Positions 18,237-28,058 of a DNA stretch of 64,000 bases are shown here, piece by piece. Where the stretch lies: contig NZ_OY780933.1 in the NCBI RefSeq assembly GCF_963676065.1, positions 2,050,001-2,114,000 on the forward strand, in the 5' to 3' direction. Position 1 is the first letter of the stretch. Every line of letters starts with the position of its first letter. The stretch comes from Maridesulfovibrio sp. (GTDB taxonomy: Bacteria > Desulfobacterota > Desulfovibrionia > Desulfovibrionales > Desulfovibrionaceae). The translations under genes were made by a program, and so were the position numbers. Under the pieces are notes generated by a model. That model was not told where the DNA came from and made no database searches. It saw only the letters and a program-made list of their open reading frames with translations.

Positions 18237-20921
18237 ATGAATATTTTTTATAATTTCTTAGAAATAATAATTCGTTCCATTTTACGGCTGGTCCGTAAGG
18301 CACCGGTCGCCATAGTGATTTGTGCTGTTCTGCTGGCGGTAGTCTGCGCCGGCTCTTCAGCTCTCTGGCTTAAACTCGACAGCGATCAGGATAACCTGAT
18401 TTCGCACGAGCTTCCTTTTCAGAAGCGAAATCTGGCTCAGATTAAAAATTTTGGTGATCAGGAATACATGTTTGTGGTCATCAAAACCGGAGAAACAGAA
18501 GCTGGTAAAGCAAAGGCGGCGGCCTTCGCTACCACACTTGCCGCAAAACTCGAAAAACGCCCTGATCTCGTTAAGGCTGTACATTACGCCATGTCTGCCC
18601 GGGACATGGGACCGGGAGTGCTTATGTTCGCCTCCCCGGATGAGTTGCGCCAGTTTGTGAGCCTAGCCCGGGATTTTGGTCCCTTAGGTAAAGAGTGGTT
18701 TGAATCTCCGGGATTATCACGTTTTCTGAATATGACAGCAGGCCTGCTTTCCGGTGAGAAGGGCGGCAGTGCTGATTCGGAAATGTTCGGGCCGTTCATT
18801 GGTGCGGTGGATAATCTTGTGGGCGAGATGCAGACTTCGCTTACTTCCGGTCCTGACAGTGAATCCCTGAATGCTCCTGTTTTCGATCTTGATAAGGCCG
18901 GAATTCATTATTTCTTCACCCGCAACGGCAAGCTGCTCATCATGCGCATTCTGCCGAAGAAGAATTTTCAGGTCATGGACGTGATCGGTCCTTCGCTGAA
19001 TTTTGTGCGTTCTTCGCTGGAGACGGTCCGTGCTCAGTATCCCGAAGTTGACGCGGGGCTGACCGGACGGCCTGTGCTTTCTGCTGATGAGATGCACACT
19101 ACAGATCAGGATATGACCATCGCCGCAGTCATTTCAGTGATTGTGGTCGGGGTTCTGTTCATGTTCATTCTGCACGGCTGGCTGCGGCCCATGCTGGTCA
19201 TGGGATCTCTCTTTTGCGCTATGGCCTGGACTTTCGGGTTCACGCTGGTCACGCTGGGAAGTCTGAACCTGCTGTCAATCGTCTTTGCCCTTGTGTTGGT
19301 CGGTATCGGAGTTGATTTTGGTATTCACATTGTCATGCGCTATGTGGAGGCCGCCGATTCGGGGTTTTCGCCTGATGAAGCGATCGAAGAGGCTCTGATT
19401 CATACCGGACCCGGCGTTATGCTCGGTGGATTGACTTCCGTCTGCGCATTCTACGCCGTGCTGGGTCAGGATTTTGTCGGACTGGCTGAGCTGGGGCTTG
19501 TGGGCGGAACCGGTATTATCTTTTGCTTGATCTCCATGCTTACCGTGCTGCCGTCCGCAATGCTTATCGCGGGGCGCCGCAACTGGTTTCCCTCTTCCCG
19601 TCCGCGCATGGCTACCATGCCGTTCATGGAAAAGGTTGTTTCCCGTCCGGTGGCAGTGCTGCTGGTGATGGGAGTTTTGACCGCTTTGGCTTATCCCGGA
19701 TTTCAAAAGGCAGGATTCAACTACAATCTGCTGGAGCTGCAGGCTAAAGGGTTGGAGTCTGTTGAGTACGAACATGTGCTGATTAATGATTCCGACGAAT
19801 CGACATGGTTCGCGGTTATGACCCGCCCTGATCTTGATTCCGTGAAATCATTGATTGCGGAACTGAAGCAGGTCCCCTCTGTGGGGCGTATCGACTCCAT
19901 TCTGGATTACCTGCCCGAAGGACAGCAGGAAAAGGCTGAAATCCTGCGCGGTGAAGCCGCAGTGTTGAAAGGGATCAACTTAAGGCCTCGTAATAATTCT
20001 CTTGTTCCATCCGAAGTTGCTGCTTCCCTTAAAAATTTAATTGCAGCCCTTGAGCAGCTTGAGGAAAAACTTTTTTCCGCCGGGGCCAAAAAAGAATTGA
20101 ATCAGGTCGGGGATATTATCGATCGGGCAGATGCCTGTCTTGAAATTCTGGAAAAAAATCCTGCCGACGCGGTGAATCTCACTCCGCTGCAAAACAGACT
20201 GGTTAGTGAAATTTCCGATTCTTTCGCTTGGCTCAAGGAAATTCTGGAAGTGCGTTCAGTCACCCCTGATGACCTGCCTGAACATTTACGTTCACTGTAC
20301 GTCGGCAAGGACGGCAGCTTTATGGTCAAGATTTCCCCGGTAGAAAATGTCTGGGATTTTGACAAGCTGACCGGATTTGTGGCTGATCTGCGTAAGATTG
20401 ATCCTGAAGTAACCGGGGTTCCGGTGGTTGTACACGAGTCTTCACTGCTCATGCGGGAAACTTTTCTGCAGGCCGCCGGTCTGACTATTATTCTGGTTTC
20501 ATTGATTTTGTTTCTGAGCTCTTTCAGCATCAGTTATGTACTGTTGAGTCTTATTCCGCTTTTTGCGGGGATATTCTGGCTGCTGGAGGTAATGGGGATT
20601 ACCGGACTGAGCTTCAATTTAGCCAATTTCTTTGCTATTCCTGTACTTATAGCCATCGGAGTTGACGGCGGAGTTCATTTTCTGGCCCGCTGGAAGGAAC
20701 TTTCCGAGGGAGAGCGTCTCTACCATACCAGTACGCCGGTGGCGGTTGGGCTTAGCTTCTGCACTACCATGATCGGTTTCGGCGGGTTGCTTCTGGCGCA
20801 CCATCGCGGACTCGCCTCTCTTGGCGGGATCATGGTTACCGGGTCCGCTACCTGCCTCGTGGGCTGCATGGTTGTTTTACCTGCCGTTTTCAGATTGATT
20901 GAAAAGATTAAAGGGAAATAG
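18237..20921 (+). CDS. hpnN: Hopanoid-associated RND transporter
   Basis: This is an MMPL/RND protein of about 894 aa with a membrane helix near the N-terminus (VAIVICAVLLAVVCAGSSAL), a periplasmic loop, a helix block at about 280-430 with GIGVDFGIHIVMRY, a second loop with coiled-coil character, and a C-terminal helix block with AIGVDGGVHFLARW. The two GVD motifs are those of single-chain HpnN-type transporters, which move hopanoids from the inner to the outer membrane. The frame can start with TTG at 18234, but the ATG at 18237 is preferred. It is tightly followed by the PhnD-like gene (3 bases). Confidence 0.88.
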   Translation: MNIFYNFLEIIIRSILRLVRKAPVAIVICAVLLAVVCAGSSALWLKLDSDQDNLISHELPFQKRNLAQIKNFGDQEYMFVVIKTGETEAGKAKAAAFATTLAAKLEKRPDLVKAVHYAMSARDMGPGVLMFASPDELRQFVSLARDFGPLGKEWFESPGLSRFLNMTAGLLSGEKGGSADSEMFGPFIGAVDNLVGEMQTSLTSGPDSESLNAPVFDLDKAGIHYFFTRNGKLLIMRILPKKNFQVMDVIGPSLNFVRSSLETVRAQYPEVDAGLTGRPVLSADEMHTTDQDMTIAAVISVIVVGVLFMFILHGWLRPMLVMGSLFCAMAWTFGFTLVTLGSLNLLSIVFALVLVGIGVDFGIHIVMRYVEAADSGFSPDEAIEEALIHTGPGVMLGGLTSVCAFYAVLGQDFVGLAELGLVGGTGIIFCLISMLTVLPSAMLIAGRRNWFPSSRPRMATMPFMEKVVSRPVAVLLVMGVLTALAYPGFQKAGFNYNLLELQAKGLESVEYEHVLINDSDESTWFAVMTRPDLDSVKSLIAELKQVPSVGRIDSILDYLPEGQQEKAEILRGEAAVLKGINLRPRNNSLVPSEVAASLKNLIAALEQLEEKLFSAGAKKELNQVGDIIDRADACLEILEKNPADAVNLTPLQNRLVSEISDSFAWLKEILEVRSVTPDDLPEHLRSLYVGKDGSFMVKISPVENVWDFDKLTGFVADLRKIDPEVTGVPVVVHESSLLMRETFLQAAGLTIILVSLILFLSSFSISYVLLSLIPLFAGIFWLLEVMGITGLSFNLANFFAIPVLIAIGVDGGVHFLARWKELSEGERLYHTSTPVAVGLSFCTTMIGFGGLLLAHHRGLASLGGIMVTGSATCLVGCMVVLPAVFRLIEKIKGK

Positions 20922-20924
20922 TCT

Positions 20925-21704
20925 ATGTTTAGAAAAGTTACAGCGTTTGCGTTTATCCTTGTGCTGGTCATGATCAGTAGTGCTTCTGCCGGAAGATTCG
21001 ACTTTGCCGTGATTCAGCCCGGCCAACCCGGAACCACAGTGGAAGCACAGCCGGTTATGGACGAGCTCGCCGTTTATCTTTCAGCAAAGCTGGGCGAGAA
21101 GGTGCAGGGCGTATATTATAATGACCTGACAAAGGCACTTGATTATCTTGATAAAAATAAACCGGCATGGTCCATTTGCGGGTTGACGTTTTTTAAGAGT
21201 TACTCTGCTAAATTTCCTATGACCCCGGTTGCTTCCACCCTGCCTCAGGGTATGAAAAAGGATGTCTGGCGTCTGATAGTTCCTGCAAGCGGCCCTGACT
21301 CATATGAAGGAGTAACCGGAAAAGTATACGGCTCCATGCTGTATACCCCGCAATCACTCGAGATCCTGTTGGCCGGTAAAAAGGGCGGTAATTTCAGCCC
21401 GGAAGGCACACGGAAGGCCCTGCGTATGTTGCGGAAAGTAAATAAAGGCCGGATCGCAGGAGTCGTGCTCGATGCTGTGCAGTACTCAGTAATAAAGGAT
21501 TCGGACCGTTATTCCGGCACCAAGGTCATTTATACTTCTCCTGAGCTGCCCAACAGCCCGGTAGTCTGGTTCGGTGAGCCGACTGACGATGCTTTTCGGC
21601 TTCAGTCCGTGTTGCTGGATATGTCCAAAGATCCGGCCGCCAACAATCTTTTAAAACTATTGCAGACTTCCGGTTTCAACCCTGCTGACAAGGATCTGAA
21701 ATGA
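20925..21704 (+). CDS. PhnD-like periplasmic protein in the hopanoid cluster
   Basis: The N-terminus has a cleavable signal peptide (FAFILVLVMISSASAG). The remaining 235 residues follow the phosphate/phosphonate-type solute-binding fold: FDFAVIQPGQPGTTVEAQPVM, DYLDKNKPAWSICGL, an LTFFKSYSAKFPM segment, and GVVLDAVQYSVIKDSD. No ABC permease or ATPase is adjacent, so it may act as a periplasmic lipid chaperone or sensor instead of an importer subunit. It is 3 bases after hpnN and overlaps the next gene by 4 bases, so it is translated with both. The ligand is unknown; a hopanoid link is inference from position. Confidence 0.75.
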   Translation: MFRKVTAFAFILVLVMISSASAGRFDFAVIQPGQPGTTVEAQPVMDELAVYLSAKLGEKVQGVYYNDLTKALDYLDKNKPAWSICGLTFFKSYSAKFPMTPVASTLPQGMKKDVWRLIVPASGPDSYEGVTGKVYGSMLYTPQSLEILLAGKKGGNFSPEGTRKALRMLRKVNKGRIAGVVLDAVQYSVIKDSDRYSGTKVIYTSPELPNSPVVWFGEPTDDAFRLQSVLLDMSKDPAANNLLKLLQTSGFNPADKDLK

Positions 21705-22426
21705 TGAAGCTGCCTCGCTTTATTCCGTTGCTTGTTCTGTTATTTATTTGTGGTTGCTCCGCAAAATATAACCTTCCTCTGTACGAATACAACGCTGATG
21801 GAGTGGTACTCTGGAAACCGTGTTCACAGGCGCAGGCCGCAGTGCTCTTTAAGTCTTCAAAGGATGAAGATGTACTGCAGGGAGCGGCCTGTTCGGCATG
21901 GCTGCTTGAAAGCGGAACAGTGGAGACCGCAGCTTACGCGGAATATTCTCAGGCAAGGCTGAAAAAATTTCTGAATAAAAATAATCAATCCGGTTTGGGA
22001 CACTATCTTTTGGCTTATTTAATTGCTAAAGAGGCTCAGCTTGCTCCTTTAAAGGGTCTTGACCTTGTGCCCCGGATGGAGCAAGAAGCACTCGCAGCGT
22101 CCAGACTGTCTCCGCAAGTTGACCACGGAGGTCCGGCCCGTTTTCTCGGTGAACTTTACCTGAAAGCCCCGGTTGCGCCCATCAGTATCGGAGACATGGA
22201 CAAGGCTTTGGAATACTACGAAAAGGCCGTAAAGATTGCGCCTGATTTTTCCATGAATCATCTCGGTCTCGCCACGGCGTTGCTGGAAGATGATGAAATG
22301 AAGGAAGCTTGCGCCCATTACGACAAGGCCCTGCAAAGCAAATGTTTTGATGCAAAATTATTAAAGATTGATTCTTGTAAAAAGCTGGTCAAGGCCTGCT
22401 CGGCCCCGAAGACCGCTGAAAAGTAA
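21701..22426 (+). CDS. TPR-type lipoprotein in the hopanoid cluster
   Basis: The start MMKLPRFIPLLVLLFICGC is a lipoprotein signal with the lipidated Cys in ICGC. The 241-aa protein contains TPR-like helices at about 165-225 (MDKALEYYEKAVKIAPDFSMNHLGLATALLEDDEMKEACAHYDKAL). Its ATG overlaps the preceding stop by four bases, which indicates coupling with the PhnD-like protein. hpnH follows after 36 bases. It probably sits at the periplasmic face of a membrane and scaffolds other proteins. No defined family is recognised. Confidence 0.8.
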   Translation: MMKLPRFIPLLVLLFICGCSAKYNLPLYEYNADGVVLWKPCSQAQAAVLFKSSKDEDVLQGAACSAWLLESGTVETAAYAEYSQARLKKFLNKNNQSGLGHYLLAYLIAKEAQLAPLKGLDLVPRMEQEALAASRLSPQVDHGGPARFLGELYLKAPVAPISIGDMDKALEYYEKAVKIAPDFSMNHLGLATALLEDDEMKEACAHYDKALQSKCFDAKLLKIDSCKKLVKACSAPKTAEK

Positions 22427-22462
22427 ACCCGCCTCAGATTCGGCGGTAAAGAGGTTGATACC

Positions 22463-23479
22463 TTGGCAATTCCTGCAATTCAAGTAGCTAGACTCGGCAA
22501 ATATATTCTCACTCAGACCTTGAAAGGTAATAAACATTACCCCTTGGTTCTTATGCTCGAACCCCTGTTTCAGTGCAATCTGCGCTGCAAGGGATGCGGT
22601 AAGGTCAACCAGCCTCCGGAAATTCTCAATAAGCGTCTTTCTGTTGATGAATGCATCGCTGCGGTGGAAGAGTGCGGAGCGCCTATTGTTTCCATTCCCG
22701 GTGGTGAGCCCATGCTGCATCCGGACATGCCGACCATCGTAAGTGAGCTGATCAAGCGCAAGAAATTTGTATATCTTTGCACCAACGGGATTCTGGTCCC
22801 TGAGCGTATCAATGAATTCAAGCCCAGCCCTTATCTGACTTTCAACCTTCATCTGGACGGACCGGCTGAAGTACATGATAAAGTTGTCTGCAAGCAGGGT
22901 GTTTTTGATGCGGCGGTAAGGACTATCAAACTGCTCAAGTCCAAGGGATTCAGGGTAAATACCAATACAACTCTTTTCGGTGGACAGACTGCTGAGAAGG
23001 CCGCTGAATTTTTCGATTTCCTCATGGATCTCAAAGTTGACGGCATGACTCTTTCCTCTGCGTTCAGTTATGAAGCCGCAGAAGATCAGGATGCTTTCCT
23101 GACCCGCCCGCAGAGTGAGAAGCTTTTCCGTGAAATTTTCACCATCGGTAAAGGCAAAAACTGGGATTTCAGCCACAGCAGCTTTTATCTAGATTTTCTT
23201 GCCGGAAATCAGCCCGACTATAAATGCTCTCCTTGGGGAAATCCCTGCCGTTCCGTACATGGCTGGCAGCGTCCCTGCTATCTGCTCGAAGACGGCTTCG
23301 TCTCCAGCTACAAGGAGCTTATGGAACAGACCGATTGGGACAAGTTCGGTGTAGGTAATGATCCCCGCTGCGCCAACTGCATGGTTCACTGCGGTTTCGA
23401 GCCCACAGCGGTTGCTGATTCCGTAAGGCGTCCCATTAAAGGAGCTCTGCTGGCACTGAAGGGTGTAAGCGTAAAATAG
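22463..23479 (+). CDS. hpnH: Adenosylhopene transferase, radical SAM
   Basis: HpnH attaches the 5'-deoxyadenosyl group to diploptene, the first step of extended (C35) hopanoid side chains. The radical SAM cluster motif CX3CX2C is Cys38, Cys42, Cys45 (FQCNLRCKGCGK). The following SIPGGEPMLHPDM (GGEP motif) and C-terminal Cys-rich tail (CSPWGNPC, CANCMVHCGF) match the HpnH family. The 338-aa length is typical. The start is TTG at 22463 with AGAGG upstream, which fits the conserved N-terminus IQVARLGKYILTQTLKG. A terminator follows at 23541-23580. Confidence 0.93.
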   Translation: MAIPAIQVARLGKYILTQTLKGNKHYPLVLMLEPLFQCNLRCKGCGKVNQPPEILNKRLSVDECIAAVEECGAPIVSIPGGEPMLHPDMPTIVSELIKRKKFVYLCTNGILVPERINEFKPSPYLTFNLHLDGPAEVHDKVVCKQGVFDAAVRTIKLLKSKGFRVNTNTTLFGGQTAEKAAEFFDFLMDLKVDGMTLSSAFSYEAAEDQDAFLTRPQSEKLFREIFTIGKGKNWDFSHSSFYLDFLAGNQPDYKCSPWGNPCRSVHGWQRPCYLLEDGFVSSYKELMEQTDWDKFGVGNDPRCANCMVHCGFEPTAVADSVRRPIKGALLALKGVSVK

Positions 23480-23540
23480 TCTGCTTTTGGGTCCGAAATT
23501 CTTACTCGGATTTTCGGCGGAAGCATCTTAAAAATGTTTT

Positions 23541-23580
23541 AAAAAACTCCGCAATATTTATCGATATTGCGGAGTTTTTT
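23541..23580. terminator. Bidirectional terminator between hpnH and hpnG
   Basis: A 12-bp stem ACTCCGCAATAT/ATATTGCGGAGT (23546-23575) is flanked by an A run and a T run, suiting both converging genes. Confidence 0.9.
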
Positions 23581-24298
23581 ATTTTAAAATTTCACCCAGT
23601 GCTTTTAAAGCCTTTGAATAATCCAATCCCATCGGGATTAACTCCAGTATCAGGCCGGGACGTTTTATGATGGATTTGAGAATTGGTGAAAGCTGAGTCC
23701 TGCCTGATTTATCAATTCCTCCCAGCGACTCTTCGGGAATGCCCCTTTTGTAATCGTCACTTACAGCGCGGAGGCAGCCGAAGGGAATTCCTGCTTCTCG
23801 TGCGGCCTGCGCGACTGCTACGGATTCCATATCCACAGCCAGAGCTCCGGTGCGCTCGTGCATGAAAAGCTTGTCCTGCGGGGTTAGCACAGGGCTTGCG
23901 GCCGTGATAAGTTTGCCGCACTGAATATTTCCGCAGGCCGGAATTATCATGCTTTTCGCTTTGGCGTCATTCTCGTTTTCAAACCATGATTCTATATCCG
24001 TGATATCGGAATGGATGCTTGTGGCGGCCACAAGGGTTCCGGCTTCGAGACCGGCCGCCAGTCCGCCGGAAACTCCGATACTCAGAATTAAATCAGGTTT
24101 TTCAGCACAAATGAGTCTTGCTGCTTCGGCAGCACGCGCAATGCCTATCCCGGAAATAATGCAGCGATAACTTACGTTGTTTATATTTGTTCCGGAGAGG
24201 ATCTGGAACTTACCTGTTTTTTCGTTTTGCGGTGCCGGGCAGACTGCTTGAGCTTCCTGTTCCATTGCCGCGACTATAGCGATTTTTATTGATTTCAT
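23579..24298 (-). CDS. hpnG: Adenosylhopane nucleosidase/phosphorylase, HpnG-like
   Basis: HpnG removes adenine from adenosylhopane to yield ribosylhopane, the step after HpnH. The protein is a PNP/MTAN-fold nucleoside phosphorylase of 239 aa: IAIVAAMEQEAQAV, the GIGIARAAEAA glycine loop, SIGVSGGLAAGLEAG, and VDMESVAVAQAA with the substrate-binding Met-Glu pair. The C-terminal KRPGLILELIPMGLDYSKAL segment is typical of HpnG. The ATG at 24298 has an AAAGGA site; the longer frame from 24367 lacks one. A futalosine hydrolase would be the alternative, but the context favours HpnG. Confidence 0.82.
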   Translation of the reverse strand: MKSIKIAIVAAMEQEAQAVCPAPQNEKTGKFQILSGTNINNVSYRCIISGIGIARAAEAARLICAEKPDLILSIGVSGGLAAGLEAGTLVAATSIHSDITDIESWFENENDAKAKSMIIPACGNIQCGKLITAASPVLTPQDKLFMHERTGALAVDMESVAVAQAAREAGIPFGCLRAVSDDYKRGIPEESLGGIDKSGRTQLSPILKSIIKRPGLILELIPMGLDYSKALKALGEILK

Positions 24299-24441
24299 TG
24301 CTAATCCTTTGGTAGTGATAGTCTTGGCGGAGGATAAATCAGATATGAAAACGGGTAAAGATACCAAATTACATATAAATTAATTTAAAAAATTGCCGAA
24401 ACCGTTTTCGAGTACTTCTGCGATGTGTTTTTATATCAATA

Positions 24442-24470
24442 TTGACACATAGTGAAAATGAAAATAATTA
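24442..24470 (+). promoter_or_regulatory. Candidate sigma70 promoter of the chemoreceptor gene
   Basis: TTGACA (24442-24447) and TAATTA (24465-24470) are 17 bases apart. The leader to the ATG at 24528 would be about 50 bases with an AAGGTGG ribosome-binding site. Confidence 0.5.
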
Positions 24471-24527
24471 GCACACTGGGGTTATAGTGAGTGTATCATT
24501 CATAACTTTAATTAAGGTGGTTACCAT

Positions 24528-26693
24528 ATGAAGTGGTTCAGAAATTTAAGAATGATGTACAAGATCATGCTGCCGGTCGGAGTTCTATTGCTCCTGACTT
24601 TAGGTGGTATGGAGTATTTTGCAACGCAAAGTAGTTCTAAAGCTATTGAAAAAGCAGCAAAAAAAGAAATTTCGGCCCTTGCTGGAGAATATAGTGGACG
24701 TATTCTCAATTTTATGACCTATGCGCAAGGACAGACTCAGGGGTTGGCAAGCACTTTTGCCCAGTTTAGACGTAACAACATTGAACTGAGCAGAAAAGAT
24801 GCCATCGCCATGCTTGTAGGTCTCATCAAGGGTGATGATAATTTTATCGGCGGCAGTAACGGTTGGGAACCTAATGCATTTGACGGTCGCGATGCCGAAT
24901 ATGCAAATACTGAATTGCACGATAAAACCGGCCGACTCATTCCGTATGCTTTCCGGGCTGGCGGAGATATCAAGGTTGTTCCCCTTGCCGAGTATTTTGT
25001 ACCCGGTGACGGCGACTATTACCTAAAGCCCATTGAAAGGCGCAGACCGTATATTACTCCTCCTTATCCTTATGATGTTGATGGCAAGCGTTTCATGCTG
25101 ACGACTATCGGTTCACCCATCATGGTTGATGGGCGTCCTCTCGGTGTTGTTTGTGTGGATATGCCCATCACCAATATCAGCAAACTCGTTTCTGAGATTC
25201 ATCCTTACGGTACTGGTTATGCATGGTTGATGATGCCGAACGGCAACTTTATCTACCATCCGGTAGAAGAGCGTATTGGAAAAAATATGTTTGATTTAGA
25301 TCCGTCAGCCAATAAAGAGGATTTACATCGGGCATTAGCAGAAGGTGAACCTTATTTTGAGATTCGTGTCTCTGCAGCGAATGGTAAGAGATCCATGATT
25401 CAGTATGTCCCCATTGAATTCAAGAATAGCGGTCAACGCTGGTATCTTGCTGTCAGCGCACCATTGGATAAAATTCTTGCTGATGCGAACGCTCTTACCC
25501 GTGACCTTTTGACCATGGGGGGAATTGCCCTTGTCCTGGTCATGATTGCAATCTTCTTTGTTGCCCGCTCTATTTCCAAACCCATCAGAGTTATGGCCGA
25601 TGGAGCTATGGAAGTTGCAGGCGGTAACTTTAAAATCCGTCTTGACGAGTCCATTTTCGGTGGAGAACTCAAAACCCTGCATTCAGCTATGCGGGCAATG
25701 CTGACCGGGCTGGTTGAGAATATTTCCAAGGCTGAAAAAATGGCCGAGGAAGCCAAGGATCAAACGGAGAAAGCCCAGGTGGCTCTTGAGGAAGCTGACA
25801 AGTCCCGTGCTGAAGCTGAAAATGCCAAGCGCGAAGGCATGCTCCATGCTTCCGAGCAGTTGGCCGGTATTGTTTCTCAGGTAGCCAGTGCAAGCCAGGA
25901 GCTTACCGCCCAAATTGATGAATCCAGCCGTGGTTCTGAGATCCAGCGTGAACGCACAGCTGAGTCTGCCACTGCTATGGAACAGATGAATGCCAGTGTC
26001 TTGGAAGTTGCGCGTAACGCGGCCGAAGCTGCAGATTCCGCAGATAACGCTCGTACTGAAGCGGAGAATGGCGGACTCATCGTTAACGATGCGATTGAGC
26101 GAATTAACCGTGTTCAGAGTATGACCCTTGAAATGGAAAAAGGTCTGGGTACGCTCGGTGAGCAGGCTGATGGAATCGGCAAGATAATGAACGTGATCAC
26201 AGATATTGCCGACCAGACGAACCTGCTGGCCCTGAACGCAGCAATTGAAGCTGCCCGTGCCGGTGATGCCGGAAGGGGATTTGCGGTTGTTGCTGATGAA
26301 GTCCGGAAGCTGGCTGAAAAAACAATGGAAGCCACCAAGGAAGTCGGAGACTATATCTCTGCCATCCAGAGCGGTACCCGTGACAATATTGACGGTATGA
26401 CCAAAGCGGCAGCAGAAGTTTCTGCAAGCACCGAGCAGGCTAATAAGGCCGGCGAGGCGCTCAAAGGAATTGTCGAAATTGTCGATGAGACCGCAGGGCA
26501 GGTACGCAGTATCGCAACTGCTTCTGAAGAACAGTCTGCGGCAAGTGAACAAATCAACCGAAGCATTGAAGAGGTAAACCTTATTGCCAACGACAATGCT
26601 CAGGCCATGCGCGAGTCATCCACTGCTGTGGGAGAACTCATGCACCTCGGTGAGCAGCTTTCCGAACTGATTGAAGAGTTGCGCAAAGCTTAG
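24528..26693 (+). CDS. Methyl-accepting chemotaxis protein with dCache-type sensor
   Basis: This 721-aa chemoreceptor has a first membrane helix ([19 protein letters not shown]), a periplasmic double-Cache sensor (about 40-320, with [16 protein letters not shown] and the [11 protein letters not shown] segment), a second helix (about 327-348, [19 protein letters not shown]), a HAMP linker and a long cytoplasmic signalling domain. The hairpin tip at about 560-580 reads [19 protein letters not shown], the canonical CheA/CheW contact. Cache domains often bind amino acids or carboxylates; the ligand is unknown. It stands alone with its own promoter and terminator. Confidence 0.94.
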   Translation: MKWFRNLRMMYKIMLPVGVLLLLTLGGMEYFATQSSSKAIEKAAKKEISALAGEYSGRILNFMTYAQGQTQGLASTFAQFRRNNIELSRKDAIAMLVGLIKGDDNFIGGSNGWEPNAFDGRDAEYANTELHDKTGRLIPYAFRAGGDIKVVPLAEYFVPGDGDYYLKPIERRRPYITPPYPYDVDGKRFMLTTIGSPIMVDGRPLGVVCVDMPITNISKLVSEIHPYGTGYAWLMMPNGNFIYHPVEERIGKNMFDLDPSANKEDLHRALAEGEPYFEIRVSAANGKRSMIQYVPIEFKNSGQRWYLAVSAPLDKILADANALTRDLLTMGGIALVLVMIAIFFVARSISKPIRVMADGAMEVAGGNFKIRLDESIFGGELKTLHSAMRAMLTGLVENISKAEKMAEEAKDQTEKAQVALEEADKSRAEAENAKREGMLHASEQLAGIVSQVASASQELTAQIDESSRGSEIQRERTAESATAMEQMNASVLEVARNAAEAADSADNARTEAENGGLIVNDAIERINRVQSMTLEMEKGLGTLGEQADGIGKIMNVITDIADQTNLLALNAAIEAARAGDAGRGFAVVADEVRKLAEKTMEATKEVGDYISAIQSGTRDNIDGMTKAAAEVSASTEQANKAGEALKGIVEIVDETAGQVRSIATASEEQSAASEQINRSIEEVNLIANDNAQAMRESSTAVGELMHLGEQLSELIEELRKA

Positions 26694-26718
26694 CCCGATA
26701 AATTAAATGAACATTCAA

Positions 26719-26747
26719 GGGCCGGGGTTTTCTCCGGCCCTTTTTTT
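26719..26747 (+). terminator. Rho-independent terminator of the chemoreceptor gene
   Basis: Stem GGGCCGG/CCGGCCC with an eight-base loop is followed by seven T. Confidence 0.92.
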
Positions 26748-26849
26748 GTTCGCTGATTGGTGGGCTTGGCGATAGTGGTTGACTTGGAGTTAACAGGAGA
26801 ATAGTCAGGGATTGGTTATATAATCGTTTAGTTGTGAGGTCCTTGCGTT

Positions 26850-27956
26850 ATGAATCAACGTATGTATTTTTTGGATAATTTGCGGGCTGTGGTCATATTA
26901 CTGGTCGTGGTGCTGCATGTTTCGCTTTGCTACATGAAGTTCAGTCCCGAGTGGTGGTTTGTTATTGATCCGGAACAGAGCATGTTTTTCACCTATGTTG
27001 TAATGCTCGTCGATGTGCCTATTATGGCCATAATGTTTTTTCTTGCCGGGTATTTTGCCCTGCCGTCTCTGCAGAAACATGGTATGCAGGGGTTTTGGCT
27101 TGCTAAATTACGGCGTATTATTATCCCATGGGTGCTGGGCGTACTGTTTTTGACCCCCCCGGCGATGTATATGATCCTGCTTTCCAGAGGTATGGCTCCG
27201 GGGTACATGGATTTCTGGACCGGAAAGTTCTGGAGCTCAATGTTCAGCCAGTCCGTGTACTGGTTTCTGGGTATGCTGGTCGTTTTTTACCTTAGCCTCT
27301 GCGGCTGCTACCGGTTTTTACCCCGGCTGCAGAGTCCTCCACGGTTCAGCCGGAATCCTTCACCTGTGTTCCCTATCCTTTTTATTACCACTACAGCCGG
27401 TATTTTTCTGGGCATGAATCAGTTTTTCCCGGTTGATACATGGATTTCAGACTATTACTTGATTGTTTTCCAGCCGTTGCGGGTATTTGTCTATCTGCTT
27501 TATTTCTGGCTCGGTATACTCGCGTGGAAACGCAACTGGTTCACCCGACAGGGCTATACGCCGCATATCGTGCCATGGCTGATAGTTGCAGCCGTATCAG
27601 CGGTCATTTATCTTACCTTTAAAGGTATGATGCACGCCCGCGGAACCGAATTCCCCATCCGGCTCGGCAATGCTCTCGGCTTTAATGTCTTTGCCTACAG
27701 CACGCTCATGACCGGGGTCGCAATATTCAAGGCGTTTGTGAACAGCCATAACGGGTTCTGGAAATCATTTTCCGCAAGTTCTTACGGTATCTATCTTTTC
27801 CATTCCCTCGCTGTTTATTACGGGGCTTACTATCTGCTTGGCATGGAGGCTTCCCCGTTCATCAAGGCTCCGATACTGCTGATAGGAGCGACCATGTCAT
27901 GCTGGGTGCTGACTGTTGCTTTGAAGAAGATTAAAGGCGTATCTTCTGTCCTTTAA
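26850..27956 (+). CDS. Acyltransferase-3 family membrane protein
   Basis: This 368-aa polytopic protein begins YFLDNLRAVVILLVVVLHVS, the acyltransferase-3 signature with the conserved His near residue 23, and shows about ten hydrophobic helices. The family transfers acyl or succinyl groups to sugars, glucans, lipids or other acceptors at the cytoplasmic membrane; the short type resembles OpgC-like enzymes. The acceptor is unknown and no sugar or glucan gene is adjacent. A GAGGT ribosome-binding site precedes the ATG. It is monocistronic and ends at the terminator 27993-28028. Confidence 0.85.
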   Translation: MNQRMYFLDNLRAVVILLVVVLHVSLCYMKFSPEWWFVIDPEQSMFFTYVVMLVDVPIMAIMFFLAGYFALPSLQKHGMQGFWLAKLRRIIIPWVLGVLFLTPPAMYMILLSRGMAPGYMDFWTGKFWSSMFSQSVYWFLGMLVVFYLSLCGCYRFLPRLQSPPRFSRNPSPVFPILFITTTAGIFLGMNQFFPVDTWISDYYLIVFQPLRVFVYLLYFWLGILAWKRNWFTRQGYTPHIVPWLIVAAVSAVIYLTFKGMMHARGTEFPIRLGNALGFNVFAYSTLMTGVAIFKAFVNSHNGFWKSFSASSYGIYLFHSLAVYYGAYYLLGMEASPFIKAPILLIGATMSCWVLTVALKKIKGVSSVL

Positions 27957-27992
27957 GATTCCCTCGCCGCCTTACACGTTGATTTGAACCAA

Positions 27993-28028
27993 AAAACTCC
28001 GCAGTACTTGAAAGTACTGCGGAGTTTT
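27993..28028. terminator. Bidirectional terminator
   Basis: A perfect 16-bp stem (AAAACTCCGCAGTACT) with a 4-base loop lies between the convergent acyltransferase and Lon-like genes, with A and T runs on either side. Confidence 0.9.
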
Positions 28029-28058
28029 AAATTTTTTTACGGTTGTTGTACGTGATTT

